A DNA stretch of 64,000 bases, taken from positions 385,427 through 449,426 of the forward strand of contig JABXKC010000001.1 of assembly GCA_013375495.1 (NCBI GenBank), written 5' to 3'. The notes beneath the pieces were generated by a model, which was not told the DNA's origin, searched no databases, and worked only from the letters and a program-made list of their open reading frames with translations. The translations under genes and the position numbers were made by a program. Shown here in pieces: positions 8,587 through 17,574 of this stretch. This DNA is from Promethearchaeota archaeon. Lineage in GTDB: Archaea > Asgardarchaeota > Lokiarchaeia > Sigynarchaeales > SOKP01. Each line of letters begins with the position of its first letter. Position 1 is the first letter of the stretch.

Positions 8587-10611
8587 TTATATTCTCTTAG
8601 ATAATGCTATCAGTATTATGCCTAAAACAGCTAAAGCTCCTCCTCCCGCAACTAAACCAATAAGGAGGATATTCCCAAGAGCATATGGTTCCATCGGTAA
8701 GCCCATTTCCTCCTTTGCTAATGCATTTACGATTTCATCCCTAAATTGTAGTAGCCAATCAAGAATTTGGGTCATTTGTACAGTTGAAAGACCACCATTA
8801 TTAGTTCTTAACTCTTCAAATGTAGCATTGGATAATATTGCATTATACCACTTATTTATTCCACTTGCACTTACGAGTGAATATTCGCTTGTCTCATCCC
8901 AGAGTGCATCACATTGTGAAGCTGTTAAGCCTGTTGGACCTTCTGTTAAGCCCACTTCGAAGTAGGGAGGTCCTAATATAGGTGGATCAAGTTCACTTAA
9001 AAATCCATCAGGTAAAATACTTAGACCCTGAATAGTACCGTCAGCCCATTGTTCATAAAATGAAAGTTGAGCAAGTTCTGGTATAGTATATCCTGTTTCA
9101 TACTCAATAAGTTGTGGAATTCGTACTGTGAAAAAACCACCCAACCAGACTAGAAGCGTTGTTAATTCAGCGGGAGTTATACCGAAGGTTGATATTAATG
9201 CACCTTGAAGAGTTGCGTTTGTAATCGCTCCAAGCCAAACTAAGATGCCATTACTGTTAACAAAAGTGTAAGCATTCGCTTCATCCCATAAATTCATAGT
9301 TTCAGTAAGTGAAAGTCCACTAGGACTTGGCAATCCAACTTCAAAATATGGCGCACCCGCAAAAGAAGCACTAAGTTCACTTAAAAATCCACCAGGTAAA
9401 ACCGCTGCCCCCTGTATCGTCCCATTAGCCCATTGTTCATAGAATGCTAGTTGTGCTAGTTCTGGTACGGTATACCCCGTTTCGTCAAAAAGCAAAAGTG
9501 GAACGAGATTAGTCATAAAACTCCCTAACCAACCTAGTAGTATGGGTAACTGAGCTCCAGTGAGACTAAATACTCCGCTTAAATAACCTTGGAGGGTTAC
9601 ATTTCCTTGCATCGCACCAACCCATACTAAAATCCCATTATCGTTTACAAACGAGTCTGAATTTGAATCATCCCAAAGATCCATGCATGTGGGTATTATC
9701 AAGTTAGTAGGAATTGGAACGCCTGCTTCAAGACCTTTAGTATCTGCTGGTAGCGTATCCTTGAAGAGACTTAAATCAATTCCACCGTCAACAACCGTGC
9801 CATTAGCCCATTGAGAGTAAAATACTATTTCAGCATACTGTTCTATGGTAAGTGGTGAATATGATGTTTTAACCACGACATCCCATAGATAGTTACTTAT
9901 ATAGCCAGCAAGAGCTTCAAGTTGACTCCATGCAGCATTGTATGAGGTTTGCATAGTTGCATTTAGCGTCTGGTCACCTAAAATTACATTAATGTAGAGT
10001 TCCATATAACCCAGAAGACCCATTCCTAGTTCAAGATCTGTAATTAATCCTGGTAAAGGGCCCACGCCATATAGTAGATTATTTTGAGCAGTAACGGTAT
10101 AACCAAGGTTTACCACATCAAAATCACCATTTAGCGTATCGTAATAGTCTGAAACTCCTTGGGGCAGAGGCGGGCCACCATAATCTGCTTGAAATGTAGG
10201 GCTGTTAAAAAATTGTGCTATGGCAGCAGGATAACCAATGAAAGAAGCAACACCATCTATCGTTTGGTTTATCGCGAGGGCTGCTCCTGAACCGTTGATT
10301 ATCGTAGGTAATGCTGCTACTGCCTCATCCTTAAGACCATCTAAGACAGCAGGTGTTGTTAGAACGGGTAGTTGTGCTCCTAAGGTAATAAGTGCTTCTG
10401 CTTCAATACCCAAAAGTACATCAGGTGTACCTAGAGGTGGCAACTGTTCTTCTAAAGAAGGAAGAGCTTCCTCTTCAATAGCTAAAAGGGCGTCAGGAAC
10501 TCCTTCAGCAATTTGGTTGACGAACATTTGGTTTAGAACAAATCCTGTTGGTACTAAACCACCACCAACAACAAGTAAAATTATTCCGATTATTAATTTA
10601 GATTTTGCCAT
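8587..10611 (-). CDS. Large repeat-containing surface protein anchored at both ends (possible CD36/LIMP-2 relative)
   Basis: A 674-residue protein with an N-terminal membrane helix (about 6-30, ending GGGLVPTGFVLNQMF), a long extracellular region rich in N-x-T/S sites, and a C-terminal helix (about 645-670) with a short basic tail KRI. Residues about 251-378, 379-503 and 504-630 are three repeats, each with a FYxQWANGT motif, a LWDxxNxxSxVNxNGILVW segment and a WLxxF segment. Helix-ectodomain-helix topology and the GG-x-L-x-P-x-G segment after the first helix recall eukaryotic CD36/LIMP-2 scavenger receptors. That kinship is a weak, testable suggestion. A generic Asgard surface protein is the alternative. 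Long A/T runs flank its 3' end. Confidence 0.7.
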   Translation of the reverse strand: MAKSKLIIGIILLVVGGGLVPTGFVLNQMFVNQIAEGVPDALLAIEEEALPSLEEQLPPLGTPDVLLGIEAEALITLGAQLPVLTTPAVLDGLKDEAVAALPTIINGSGAALAINQTIDGVASFIGYPAAIAQFFNSPTFQADYGGPPLPQGVSDYYDTLNGDFDVVNLGYTVTAQNNLLYGVGPLPGLITDLELGMGLLGYMELYINVILGDQTLNATMQTSYNAAWSQLEALAGYISNYLWDVVVKTSYSPLTIEQYAEIVFYSQWANGTVVDGGIDLSLFKDTLPADTKGLEAGVPIPTNLIIPTCMDLWDDSNSDSFVNDNGILVWVGAMQGNVTLQGYLSGVFSLTGAQLPILLGWLGSFMTNLVPLLLFDETGYTVPELAQLAFYEQWANGTIQGAAVLPGGFLSELSASFAGAPYFEVGLPSPSGLSLTETMNLWDEANAYTFVNSNGILVWLGAITNATLQGALISTFGITPAELTTLLVWLGGFFTVRIPQLIEYETGYTIPELAQLSFYEQWADGTIQGLSILPDGFLSELDPPILGPPYFEVGLTEGPTGLTASQCDALWDETSEYSLVSASGINKWYNAILSNATFEELRTNNGGLSTVQMTQILDWLLQFRDEIVNALAKEEMGLPMEPYALGNILLIGLVAGGGALAVLGIILIALSKRI

Positions 10612-10833
10612 AAATAATATTTTGTTAGTGGTTTATTTAAAGGTTATCACAAATATCTAATTCTAAAAGTGCAATTAGATTGCAGTTTATTTTTATTGTA
10701 ATTCTGAAAAGGGAAGATGCCCCTCATGTAAAGGTCTAGTAAACAAAATTTAAATCCTCTTTTTCTGACATATTTTCATCCCTTTTTTGAATTATATAGA
10801 TATATTAATGATTAATGCTGTTATACTATTTAA

Positions 10834-11979
10834 ATGACAAAAATAATATATCGCTGTTATCAAGAAGGAGATGATGAACAGTTAGCACATTTATATAACC
10901 TAGCTTTCCAGATGAATGGTGCTGGTTTTGTAAGAACTCCAAAGGAATGGAATTGGAGGTATGTCCAATCTCCAAATTTTGAATCTGAGATGGTGCAAAT
11001 TGCAGAAGATAAAGATCAAAATAGAATAATAGGAGCGGTTCATGTAAATTTAATTGAGGAATTTATATTTAATAATAAAGCATACCTTTTTGGTCAAGTA
11101 AATGATGTGATTTGTCATCCGGACTATACTAAAAGAGGCGTAGCTACTAAGCTTTTAGAAAGAGCAATTCAATATATGGAGATAAAAAAGTGTGATTTTT
11201 CAATATTAACAGCTGATTACAATGGATTTCCAAGAAAAAAGCTATACTTCAATACAGGGTATAAAGACATTGAAAGAGAAATGATTTTATTTAATTTTCC
11301 AAATCCTTATCAATTAATCAAAGACTTTCCAGGATTATTATACTTATTACCTGCATTTTTTATGTTTTCTTTCATTCCACGTATTATTAACCGAATATTG
11401 CATAGATTTAATCATAAATTAAGAAATTTTAATTATGAAATTGTACACAATGAAAAGCACTATGGGTATATGAAAGCTATGAATAAAATAATGGCTAAAT
11501 CTTATACAGGATTTGCCCCATATAATAAAATGAAATTTAATTGGGCTCGGATTAATAATCCAACAAAAAGACATTATCCAACATATATTTTTATAAGGGA
11601 AGATAATGTAGTTATTGGGGGAGCTGTTATTAGCAGTAAAAATATTTATTCTTTTAAGCATGGTATAAAAATAAGGATGGGTCTCATCCACGAGATTTTT
11701 ATAGACAAACAGAAATTTACAGATAAACGCCACTTATATCATGGTTATAGATTTTTAATAGATAAGGTTTTAAAAGCAGCTACTAAAAGATTTTGTGGAT
11801 TCCTGCTTTTTCAACCAAGTGAAAATGATCATGATACGATTAAATCGTTTAAAAGTATGGGATTTTTAAAATTCGCCTCGAGTATAGTTATGATAAAAAG
11901 CTTTAAACATCCATTTAACTTGATTAAGAGAATTAAACCTTTATTTATCCCTACATACATTTCTTTAGCATTCCCTTAA
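10834..11979 (+). CDS. GNAT-family N-acetyltransferase with C-terminal extension
   Basis: A 381-residue protein. Residues about 5-135 are a GNAT domain with the acetyl-CoA loop in VICHPDYTKRGVATKLLERA. A downstream FPRKKLYFNTGYKDIEREM has the usual late beta-strand pattern. The C-terminal half, with a basic hydrophobic segment and a second weaker acetyltransferase-like region ending in SFKSMGFLKF, suggests a two-lobed GNAT such as the Eis or FemX-like proteins. Substrate unknown. The ATG follows directly on an AT-rich promoter (ATTTAAATG), so a leaderless transcript is possible. Confidence 0.75.
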   Translation: MTKIIYRCYQEGDDEQLAHLYNLAFQMNGAGFVRTPKEWNWRYVQSPNFESEMVQIAEDKDQNRIIGAVHVNLIEEFIFNNKAYLFGQVNDVICHPDYTKRGVATKLLERAIQYMEIKKCDFSILTADYNGFPRKKLYFNTGYKDIEREMILFNFPNPYQLIKDFPGLLYLLPAFFMFSFIPRIINRILHRFNHKLRNFNYEIVHNEKHYGYMKAMNKIMAKSYTGFAPYNKMKFNWARINNPTKRHYPTYIFIREDNVVIGGAVISSKNIYSFKHGIKIRMGLIHEIFIDKQKFTDKRHLYHGYRFLIDKVLKAATKRFCGFLLFQPSENDHDTIKSFKSMGFLKFASSIVMIKSFKHPFNLIKRIKPLFIPTYISLAFP

Positions 11980-12116
11980 AATTGTTTACATCTATTTCTT
12001 CTAAATTAACAAGGATTAACCAATAAAGGGAGATTAAAGAAGCAAACTAACTATTAAACGACAGATCTAAAGAAGTTAAAATTAATTTTTGTTTAAAACC
12101 CTCAATACCTTGTATA

Positions 12117-12262
12117 TCTTCGATATGTGCTTACCTACGGTCGGTTTATCCTTTTATCATGAAGTAAAACTAATAGAACATTTAAGATCAATTAGTTCGA
12201 GAAGGAAATAGCGTTTTAATTATTGAATAGGGTCCAGAGATTTTATTTTACTGAATATGCTT
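12117..12262 (+). pseudogene. Decayed fragment of the uvrA-like gene
   Basis: The stretch from about 12134 to 12255 aligns with 8265-8385 of the UvrA-like gene: both read TTTATCCTTTTAT, then ATTAGTTCGAGAAGGAAATA, then a diverged Walker B/H-loop region. Frameshifts and an in-frame TAG (within GAATAGGG, where the intact gene has GAACACGA) make it non-coding. It is a relic of a second copy located about 3.6 kb from the intact gene, and it fills most of the 308-base gap between the GNAT and HD genes. The remainder of that gap holds nothing recognisable. Confidence 0.75.
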
Positions 12263-12287
12263 CTCAAGTTATCTTAAATCTAGTTTT

Positions 12288-12881
12288 TTATTTTTGTTCT
12301 TTTATTTTATTATAGAAATTAATAATTATTTTTTCTCGAGAAGATGCAATCTCTTTGGATATATCTAAAAATAACCGATTTTTGAGTTTTAATATCTTAT
12401 TCTCGAGATGTTCAATTACATCATCTAAACCTCCGTTTCTTAAAATTGTCAACCCTATCGTCCTATATAAACCGATGGCTCCAAGAGCATCTAGCTTATC
12501 AGCATCAGATAGGATTTTTGCTTCTAAAGATTCGGGAACTAAATTATTCGAATATGAATGAGCTTGTATACAGTGAGTAATCTTCTCTATTTCATTCTGG
12601 GTTAAATCATTTTGATTAGATGCCAAAAATTCTTTAGCTAATTCAGCAGAGATGTGTGCATGATTTCTATTTTGTTTATCTTTCTTTTCTTGAATTCTTC
12701 CAATATCGTGGAGAAGCGACGCTATCTTGAGAATTTTCAGATTAGCATTTATTTTTTCTCCAATAAAATTGCTCAATCTAAAAACTCTCTCAACATGATC
12801 AAAACCATGTATATCATTATTCTCAGAGTTTTTTATAGCAAACTCTTTGATTTTAGAAATCATTTGATGTTCTTTCATCAT
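12288..12881 (-). CDS. HD-domain metal-dependent phosphohydrolase
   Basis: A 197-residue HD-domain protein: HGFDHVERV (H25, H29), SLLHDIGR (the HD pair at 58-59), HAHISAE (H74/H76) and KILSDADKLDALG supplying the final aspartate. These residues bind one or two metal ions and hydrolyse phosphate esters, typically of nucleotides. The DADKLDALG segment is typical of YedJ/MJ-type archaeal HD hydrolases. No functional partner is evident next to it. Confidence 0.82.
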   Translation of the reverse strand: MMKEHQMISKIKEFAIKNSENNDIHGFDHVERVFRLSNFIGEKINANLKILKIASLLHDIGRIQEKKDKQNRNHAHISAELAKEFLASNQNDLTQNEIEKITHCIQAHSYSNNLVPESLEAKILSDADKLDALGAIGLYRTIGLTILRNGGLDDVIEHLENKILKLKNRLFLDISKEIASSREKIIINFYNKIKEQK

Positions 12882-12953
12882 ATAGTAATAGGAAGAAATT
12901 GATTTATGGAATAATTTGAATTAAAGAAAAAAGAGTAGATTAAAAATTTTAAG

Positions 12954-14651
12954 TTATACTTCTTCTCCTCGTTTTCGAGCTTCGATGTCCTTTAGATCTT
13001 TTCTTAAAACTTTACCTACGAGGGTTTCGGGAAGTTCCTTTCTAAACTCTATAATTTTTGGAACTTTATAAGGAGCCACATTTTTTCGACAGAATTCTTT
13101 TATTTCAGCTATAATTTCGTCAGATTCATTGTATCCGTCTTTAAGAACAACGTAAGCTTTTACTATATCACTACCAGGTATATCTGGATTAGGTATCCCA
13201 ATTACCGCAGCATTTTCAATAGCTTCGTGTTCAAATAATACATCCTCCAACTCTCTTGGGTAAACTTTAAAACCGCTAACATTTATCATGTCTTTCTTCC
13301 TATCGACTATATAAAAATACCCATCTTCGTCCATTTTCGCTATATCTCCTGTTAAAAGCCAGTCACCCTTTTTTTGATTTGTAGTAGCTTCGGGTTTGTT
13401 CCAATAACCTTTCATAACTTGAGGTCCTTTTATCATAATTTCACCTGATTCACCAAGAGGCATAATTTTGTTGTAGTCGTCAATATCTACAATTTTTAGT
13501 TCAGTATCAGGAATTGGCATACCAACAGAACCTATCTTCCTTTCATTTATAACAGGATTAGTAGTAGCAACTGGTGACGTCTCTGTCAGTCCGTATCCCT
13601 CAAGGATTTTACCACCAGTCCTCTTTTCAAATTCTTTGAGAACTTCAGGAGGCATGGGGGCTGCGCCTGTGTTACATATTCTAATAGATCTCATATCTTT
13701 AGCATAATCTTCTAAATCATCCCGTTCTAATAACCGCATGTACATTGTTGGCACTCCTGGAAACAATGCGGGATTTGTAGCTTTAATTATCTCGAATAAA
13801 GATTTTTGATCGCGCGGGTCTGGATTTAAAGCGATAGTTGAGCCATTGTATATAACGCTATTCATACATACCGTTTGACCATATATATGGAAAAGTGGTA
13901 AGTTGGTAAGGGTAGTATCTTTACCTCTTTGAATTTCCGCGCCTAACCATTTGTGAACTGCTACGCAATTAGAAACAATATTATGATGGGTAAGCATTGC
14001 TCCTTTAGGGAGTCCTGTTGTGCCTCCAGTATACTGTAAACAGGCTATATCTTCTTTAGCATTTGTTTCGAACTTTGGAGGATTAGGCTTAGTATTTTCG
14101 ATAAGATTTAGGAATTGCTTTGTTCCAGCGATTTCAGGTGGTTCTCTTTGACTTAAAGGATTTGCCATTGGAGCATAATCAAACACATTCGTAATGATAA
14201 CATGCCTTAAACGAGTTCTATCTCTAATATTATTTATTTTTTCAACTTGGTTATCCCAAGCTATGATGATCTCGGCCCCCGAATCGTTTAATTGGTATGC
14301 TAATTCGTGTTCCGTATGGAGAACGCTACAAGCAGTAACTATTCCTCCCGCTTTTAATATCCCATAATAGCCGAACATAAATTGGGGGAAATTAGGGATC
14401 ATTAATGCAACTATATCGCCTTTCTTTAAACCTAATTCAACGAGCGCAGTTGCAAGTCTATCGGCTATGTCCTTGAATTTTTTATAAGTTATTTTGTTTT
14501 TCAAAAACCAAATAGCTGTTTTACCACCAAAATCCTTAGCAGAATTATCCAAAAATTCGTAAATATTTATGTTCGGATAGTCCATAGAAGAAGGAACATT
14601 TTCATCATAATGATCTAACCAAGGTTTGGCAGCATATGGATTTTCACTCAT
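12954..14651 (-). CDS. Long-chain-fatty-acid/organic-acid-CoA ligase (AMP-forming)
   Basis: A protein of about 565 residues of the ANL superfamily. It has the P-loop-like YTGGTTGLPKGAML, the A5 motif GYGLTETSP, TGDIAKMDEDGYFYIVDRKKD and the C-terminal catalytic-lysine region LPETLVGKVLRKDL. It forms an acyl-adenylate and then acyl-CoA. I chose the ATG at 14651; a TTG at 14663 would add four residues. It is the last gene of the leftward cluster that begins with the Liv-type importer, which suggests activation of an imported carboxylic acid. Whether that is a fatty, aromatic or branched acid cannot be read from the sequence. Confidence 0.86.
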   Translation of the reverse strand: MSENPYAAKPWLDHYDENVPSSMDYPNINIYEFLDNSAKDFGGKTAIWFLKNKITYKKFKDIADRLATALVELGLKKGDIVALMIPNFPQFMFGYYGILKAGGIVTACSVLHTEHELAYQLNDSGAEIIIAWDNQVEKINNIRDRTRLRHVIITNVFDYAPMANPLSQREPPEIAGTKQFLNLIENTKPNPPKFETNAKEDIACLQYTGGTTGLPKGAMLTHHNIVSNCVAVHKWLGAEIQRGKDTTLTNLPLFHIYGQTVCMNSVIYNGSTIALNPDPRDQKSLFEIIKATNPALFPGVPTMYMRLLERDDLEDYAKDMRSIRICNTGAAPMPPEVLKEFEKRTGGKILEGYGLTETSPVATTNPVINERKIGSVGMPIPDTELKIVDIDDYNKIMPLGESGEIMIKGPQVMKGYWNKPEATTNQKKGDWLLTGDIAKMDEDGYFYIVDRKKDMINVSGFKVYPRELEDVLFEHEAIENAAVIGIPNPDIPGSDIVKAYVVLKDGYNESDEIIAEIKEFCRKNVAPYKVPKIIEFRKELPETLVGKVLRKDLKDIEARKRGEEV

Positions 14652-14732
14652 TTTTTTAACCAACTGTTTTAATTATATTTTTTTATAGTTCTTTTCTTTT
14701 TAATACATATCTGAAGTAAAATAAGTTAAAAT

Positions 14733-16079
14733 TTAAATATTATCTGTGATGTTATCAATCGCGAAATCAGCGGATTCGCAGACATAATCACATTCGTCGT
14801 GAATTAAGCCTTCTAAAGCAGAAATTACTACGGGAGTATTGACTTTAATTTTTCCTAGAGCCTCAGAAGCTCTCCATCTAACATCTGGCTTTTTATCATC
14901 TAATGCTTTCAATAAAGACGGAACAGCTTTCTCTGCAATAGATCCAATTTTACCTAATGAAAGCGCTGCTTCTCTTCTTACAATATACTTTCCATCGTTT
15001 AAAGCCTCTTCTAATGCTTTGAGCGCTTCTTCTGAGTCTTTGCCAATTGCACCTAAATTTCGAGCGGCTACTACTCGAACGGAAGTTTTTTTATCTGCTA
15101 ATAAACTGATCAGATACGGTATAGCTTCATTAGCTTCTGAGCCTATTCCGCCTAATGCTGAAATAATAACAACTTTCATCTTAGAGTTAGCAATTTTAGT
15201 CGCATTAATTAGAGCAGGAACAGCTTCTTTACCTAAACTCCTTAAAGAATTAGCTGCTTTTCCTCTTACTTCTTCTTTTGGATCTTTTAACATTAAACTT
15301 AAATTATCAATAATATTTGGAGTTTTTAATCCCATTTCTCCAAGAGCTTCAACCGCTTCTTTTCTAACATCTCTATTTGGATGGTTTAAAATACTTAAAA
15401 GATGAGGTACAGAACTTTCACCAATTTGTTTAAATGTATTAACAATGTGATATCTAACTCTCCAATCTTTATCATCAAGTGCATTAATCAATGTAGGAAT
15501 TGCTTTAGCTGTATCTTTTCCAATAGCACTCATTGCTCGTGCTGAAGAGGTTCTTACTGCCCAACTTGGATCGCTAATGCTCTTCATTAAACTAGGTATA
15601 AGTTCGTATGACTCCGGCCCAATTAAACCTAAAGCGTTTGCAGCTTCGATCCGTACTTGTTCATACTTATCGTTTAGCGCCTTTTTTAGAGCGCTTAATG
15701 ACTCAGTTGTAGCGATTCCAATTTGGCCTAGAGAGTTAACAACAGCAAGTCTAATCGAATCTTCATCGTCATCACAACATTTAGTTAATTGAGGAATTGT
15801 AGTTATAGATGTTTTTCCAATTTTCCCCAGTGATCTAGCGGCTTCTCGACGAATACTCCAATCATCATCGTCTAAATATTCAGATATTTTTATAACAGCA
15901 TTTTCGCCCGATTTTTCTCCTATTTCTCCTAAAACAAATATTGAATTGAAACGAATAGAACGAATTTCACTATCAATATTTTTTATTACTTCTTCAATGA
16001 CAGAAGAATCTTTTTCGATTCTTGCTAAAACTAAATCAATTCTAGCGTCCCTTAATAATTGTTCTAACGAAGCTGACAT
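14733..16079 (-). CDS. HEAT-repeat (PBS-lyase-like) protein
   Basis: A 448-residue all-helical protein made of about thirteen HEAT units of 31-35 residues, recognisable by the recurring R-x-EAA-x-xLG-x-IG core (for example RREAARSLGKIG and RIEAANALGLIG). There is no signal peptide or catalytic motif; such solenoids scaffold protein interactions. It lies 10 bases downstream of livF and upstream of the acyl-CoA ligase, so it is probably cotranscribed with the importer and may act as an adaptor or regulator on the cytosolic side. That role is inference. Confidence 0.85.
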   Translation of the reverse strand: MSASLEQLLRDARIDLVLARIEKDSSVIEEVIKNIDSEIRSIRFNSIFVLGEIGEKSGENAVIKISEYLDDDDWSIRREAARSLGKIGKTSITTIPQLTKCCDDDEDSIRLAVVNSLGQIGIATTESLSALKKALNDKYEQVRIEAANALGLIGPESYELIPSLMKSISDPSWAVRTSSARAMSAIGKDTAKAIPTLINALDDKDWRVRYHIVNTFKQIGESSVPHLLSILNHPNRDVRKEAVEALGEMGLKTPNIIDNLSLMLKDPKEEVRGKAANSLRSLGKEAVPALINATKIANSKMKVVIISALGGIGSEANEAIPYLISLLADKKTSVRVVAARNLGAIGKDSEEALKALEEALNDGKYIVRREAALSLGKIGSIAEKAVPSLLKALDDKKPDVRWRASEALGKIKVNTPVVISALEGLIHDECDYVCESADFAIDNITDNI

Positions 16080-16089
16080 TTTTTATCAC

Positions 16090-16794
16090 CTATATTCCTA
16101 AGTAAACACTTTTAATTCGGGGTTCTTTTTCTAGTTCTTCTTTTGTACCTCTCATTTCTATTTTACCTTCCTCCAATAGATGTATGTTTTCGCCAACATC
16201 CATAGCCAGTACAGCATCCTGTTCGACTAATAATGTTGTCGTCCCCTCCTTTTTAATTTGGTTCACAGCTACAAATATTTTATCTTTAATTTTAGGGGCT
16301 AATCCTAATGAAGGTTCATCTAAGAGAAGCAATTTTGGATTTGCAATAATCGCTCTTGCAATTGCTAACATTTGTTGTTCTCCTCCACTTAGCGTTCCAG
16401 CTCTTTGTTTCTTTCTTTCTCTAAGACGAGGGAAAAGTTCAAAGACAAATTCTAATATTTCATTATACTTACTCTTATCTTTTAAAGCATAAGCTCCCAT
16501 TTCAATATTTTCCAATACTGTCATATCGTAAAATAGCCGCCGCCTCTCTGGACAATGAGCAATTCCTCTTCTAGCAATTTTATGAGCTTTCATATCATCA
16601 ATTCTTTCACCTAAAAACTCGATTTTTCCTCTATCTGGTTCTTCCAATCCAGAAATAACTCGGAGCAACGTGGATTTTCCTGCTCCATTAGGGCCTATAA
16701 CCGCGTCAAGAGCTCCTTCTTCTATCGTCAAATTAATTTCTTCCAAAGCTCTAGCGCTTCCATAATAATGATAAATTTTTCTCAATTCAAGCAA
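16090..16794 (-). CDS. livF: Branched-chain-amino-acid-type ABC transporter ATP-binding protein LivF
   Basis: A 234-residue ABC ATPase: Walker A GPNGAGKSTLLRV, signature LSGGEQQMLAIARAI, Walker B LLLLDEPSLGLAP and the H-loop replaced by the LivF-typical LLVEQD. Length and the SLGLAPKI segment are characteristic of LivF rather than LivG. It overlaps livG by eight bases. Together with livG, livM, livH and a type I binding protein it forms a complete HAAT-family importer for amino acids, amides, urea or organic acids. Confidence 0.9.
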   Translation of the reverse strand: MLELRKIYHYYGSARALEEINLTIEEGALDAVIGPNGAGKSTLLRVISGLEEPDRGKIEFLGERIDDMKAHKIARRGIAHCPERRRLFYDMTVLENIEMGAYALKDKSKYNEILEFVFELFPRLRERKKQRAGTLSGGEQQMLAIARAIIANPKLLLLDEPSLGLAPKIKDKIFVAVNQIKKEGTTTLLVEQDAVLAMDVGENIHLLEEGKIEMRGTKEELEKEPRIKSVYLGI

Positions 16795-17530
16795 GTTCTT
16801 CTCCTCCTTTTCCTAAATATGCTTCTAATACAATTCTATTGTTAGCAACTTCTTCTGGAGGTCCTTCGGTTATATATTTACCTTGATGCATTGCAATTAC
16901 CCGTGGAACTAAGTGCATCAATTCTCGTAAAACATGTCCAGTCATGAAAACAGTTACTCCATCCGCATGTAATTTAATAATCAAATCTGTAATACCTTTT
17001 TGTTCTTCGTGAGAAAGACCACTAAAAGGTTCGTCTAATAGTAGAAGTTTAGGATTAGTTCCTAAGGCTTTTCCAATTTGTAGTTTCCTCAGATCTCCAT
17101 GAGGTAGTATTATAGGAGGTATTCTCGCTTTATCAACAAGACCAACTGCTGCCAAAATTGAGCTGGCAGATTCGTCAATTCCGTATTCTTTCGCTAATTT
17201 CTTACCTCGTGGAGACAAACATGAAACAGATATATTTTCTAAAAGAGTCATTAAGCGAAATGATCTTACAAGTTGAAACGTCCTTGCAATTCCTAAATTC
17301 ACTATTTTATAAGGTTTCATACCTGTTATATCACGACCATCAAACCGAATTGTCCCAGAATTGGGTTTTTCAAATCCTGAAATCATATTAAACAGCGTAG
17401 TTTTCCCCGCTCCATTTGGGCCAATTAAACCCGTAAATTCTCCTCGCGTCACTTCAAAACTAAAATCATTTACCGCTGTTAAACCGCTATATTTTTTGGT
17501 TAAATTTCTAGCCTCTAAAATTACACCCAT
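16787..17530 (-). CDS. livG: Branched-chain-amino-acid-type ABC transporter ATP-binding protein LivG
   Basis: A 247-residue ABC ATPase with Walker A GPNGAGKTTLFNMI, the LivG-type VNLGIARTFQLVRSF Q-loop region and Walker B LLLLDEPFSGLS. The signature region is altered: HGDLRKLQIGKAL stands where LivG normally has an LSYG-x-QR-type motif. GHVLRELM supplies the H-loop histidine. It pairs with LivF at the cytosolic face. The unusual signature loop may lower activity or merely be lineage drift. Confidence 0.9.
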   Translation of the reverse strand: MGVILEARNLTKKYSGLTAVNDFSFEVTRGEFTGLIGPNGAGKTTLFNMISGFEKPNSGTIRFDGRDITGMKPYKIVNLGIARTFQLVRSFRLMTLLENISVSCLSPRGKKLAKEYGIDESASSILAAVGLVDKARIPPIILPHGDLRKLQIGKALGTNPKLLLLDEPFSGLSHEEQKGITDLIIKLHADGVTVFMTGHVLRELMHLVPRVIAMHQGKYITEGPPEEVANNRIVLEAYLGKGGEELA

Positions 17531-17574
17531 AATTTAATTCACATTTATTAAATTTCCTTTTTTTAAGATTTTAT

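Noticed and set aside
8587..10611. Mobile element explanation for the repeats in the surface-protein gene
   Set aside because: Repeats stay in frame within one protein; no transposase or terminal inverted repeats.
10238..10660. 140-codon frame opposite the surface-protein gene
   Set aside because: Serine/alanine/proline-rich shadow of a repeat-bearing gene on the other strand; no start signal and no domain.
14839..15405. 188-codon frame antisense to the HEAT-repeat gene
   Set aside because: Repetitive composition mirrors the HEAT repeats on the true strand.
15000..15900. Repeated DNA inside the HEAT gene as a possible CRISPR-like array
   Set aside because: Repeats are coding, of variable sequence and about 100 bases long without spacers.
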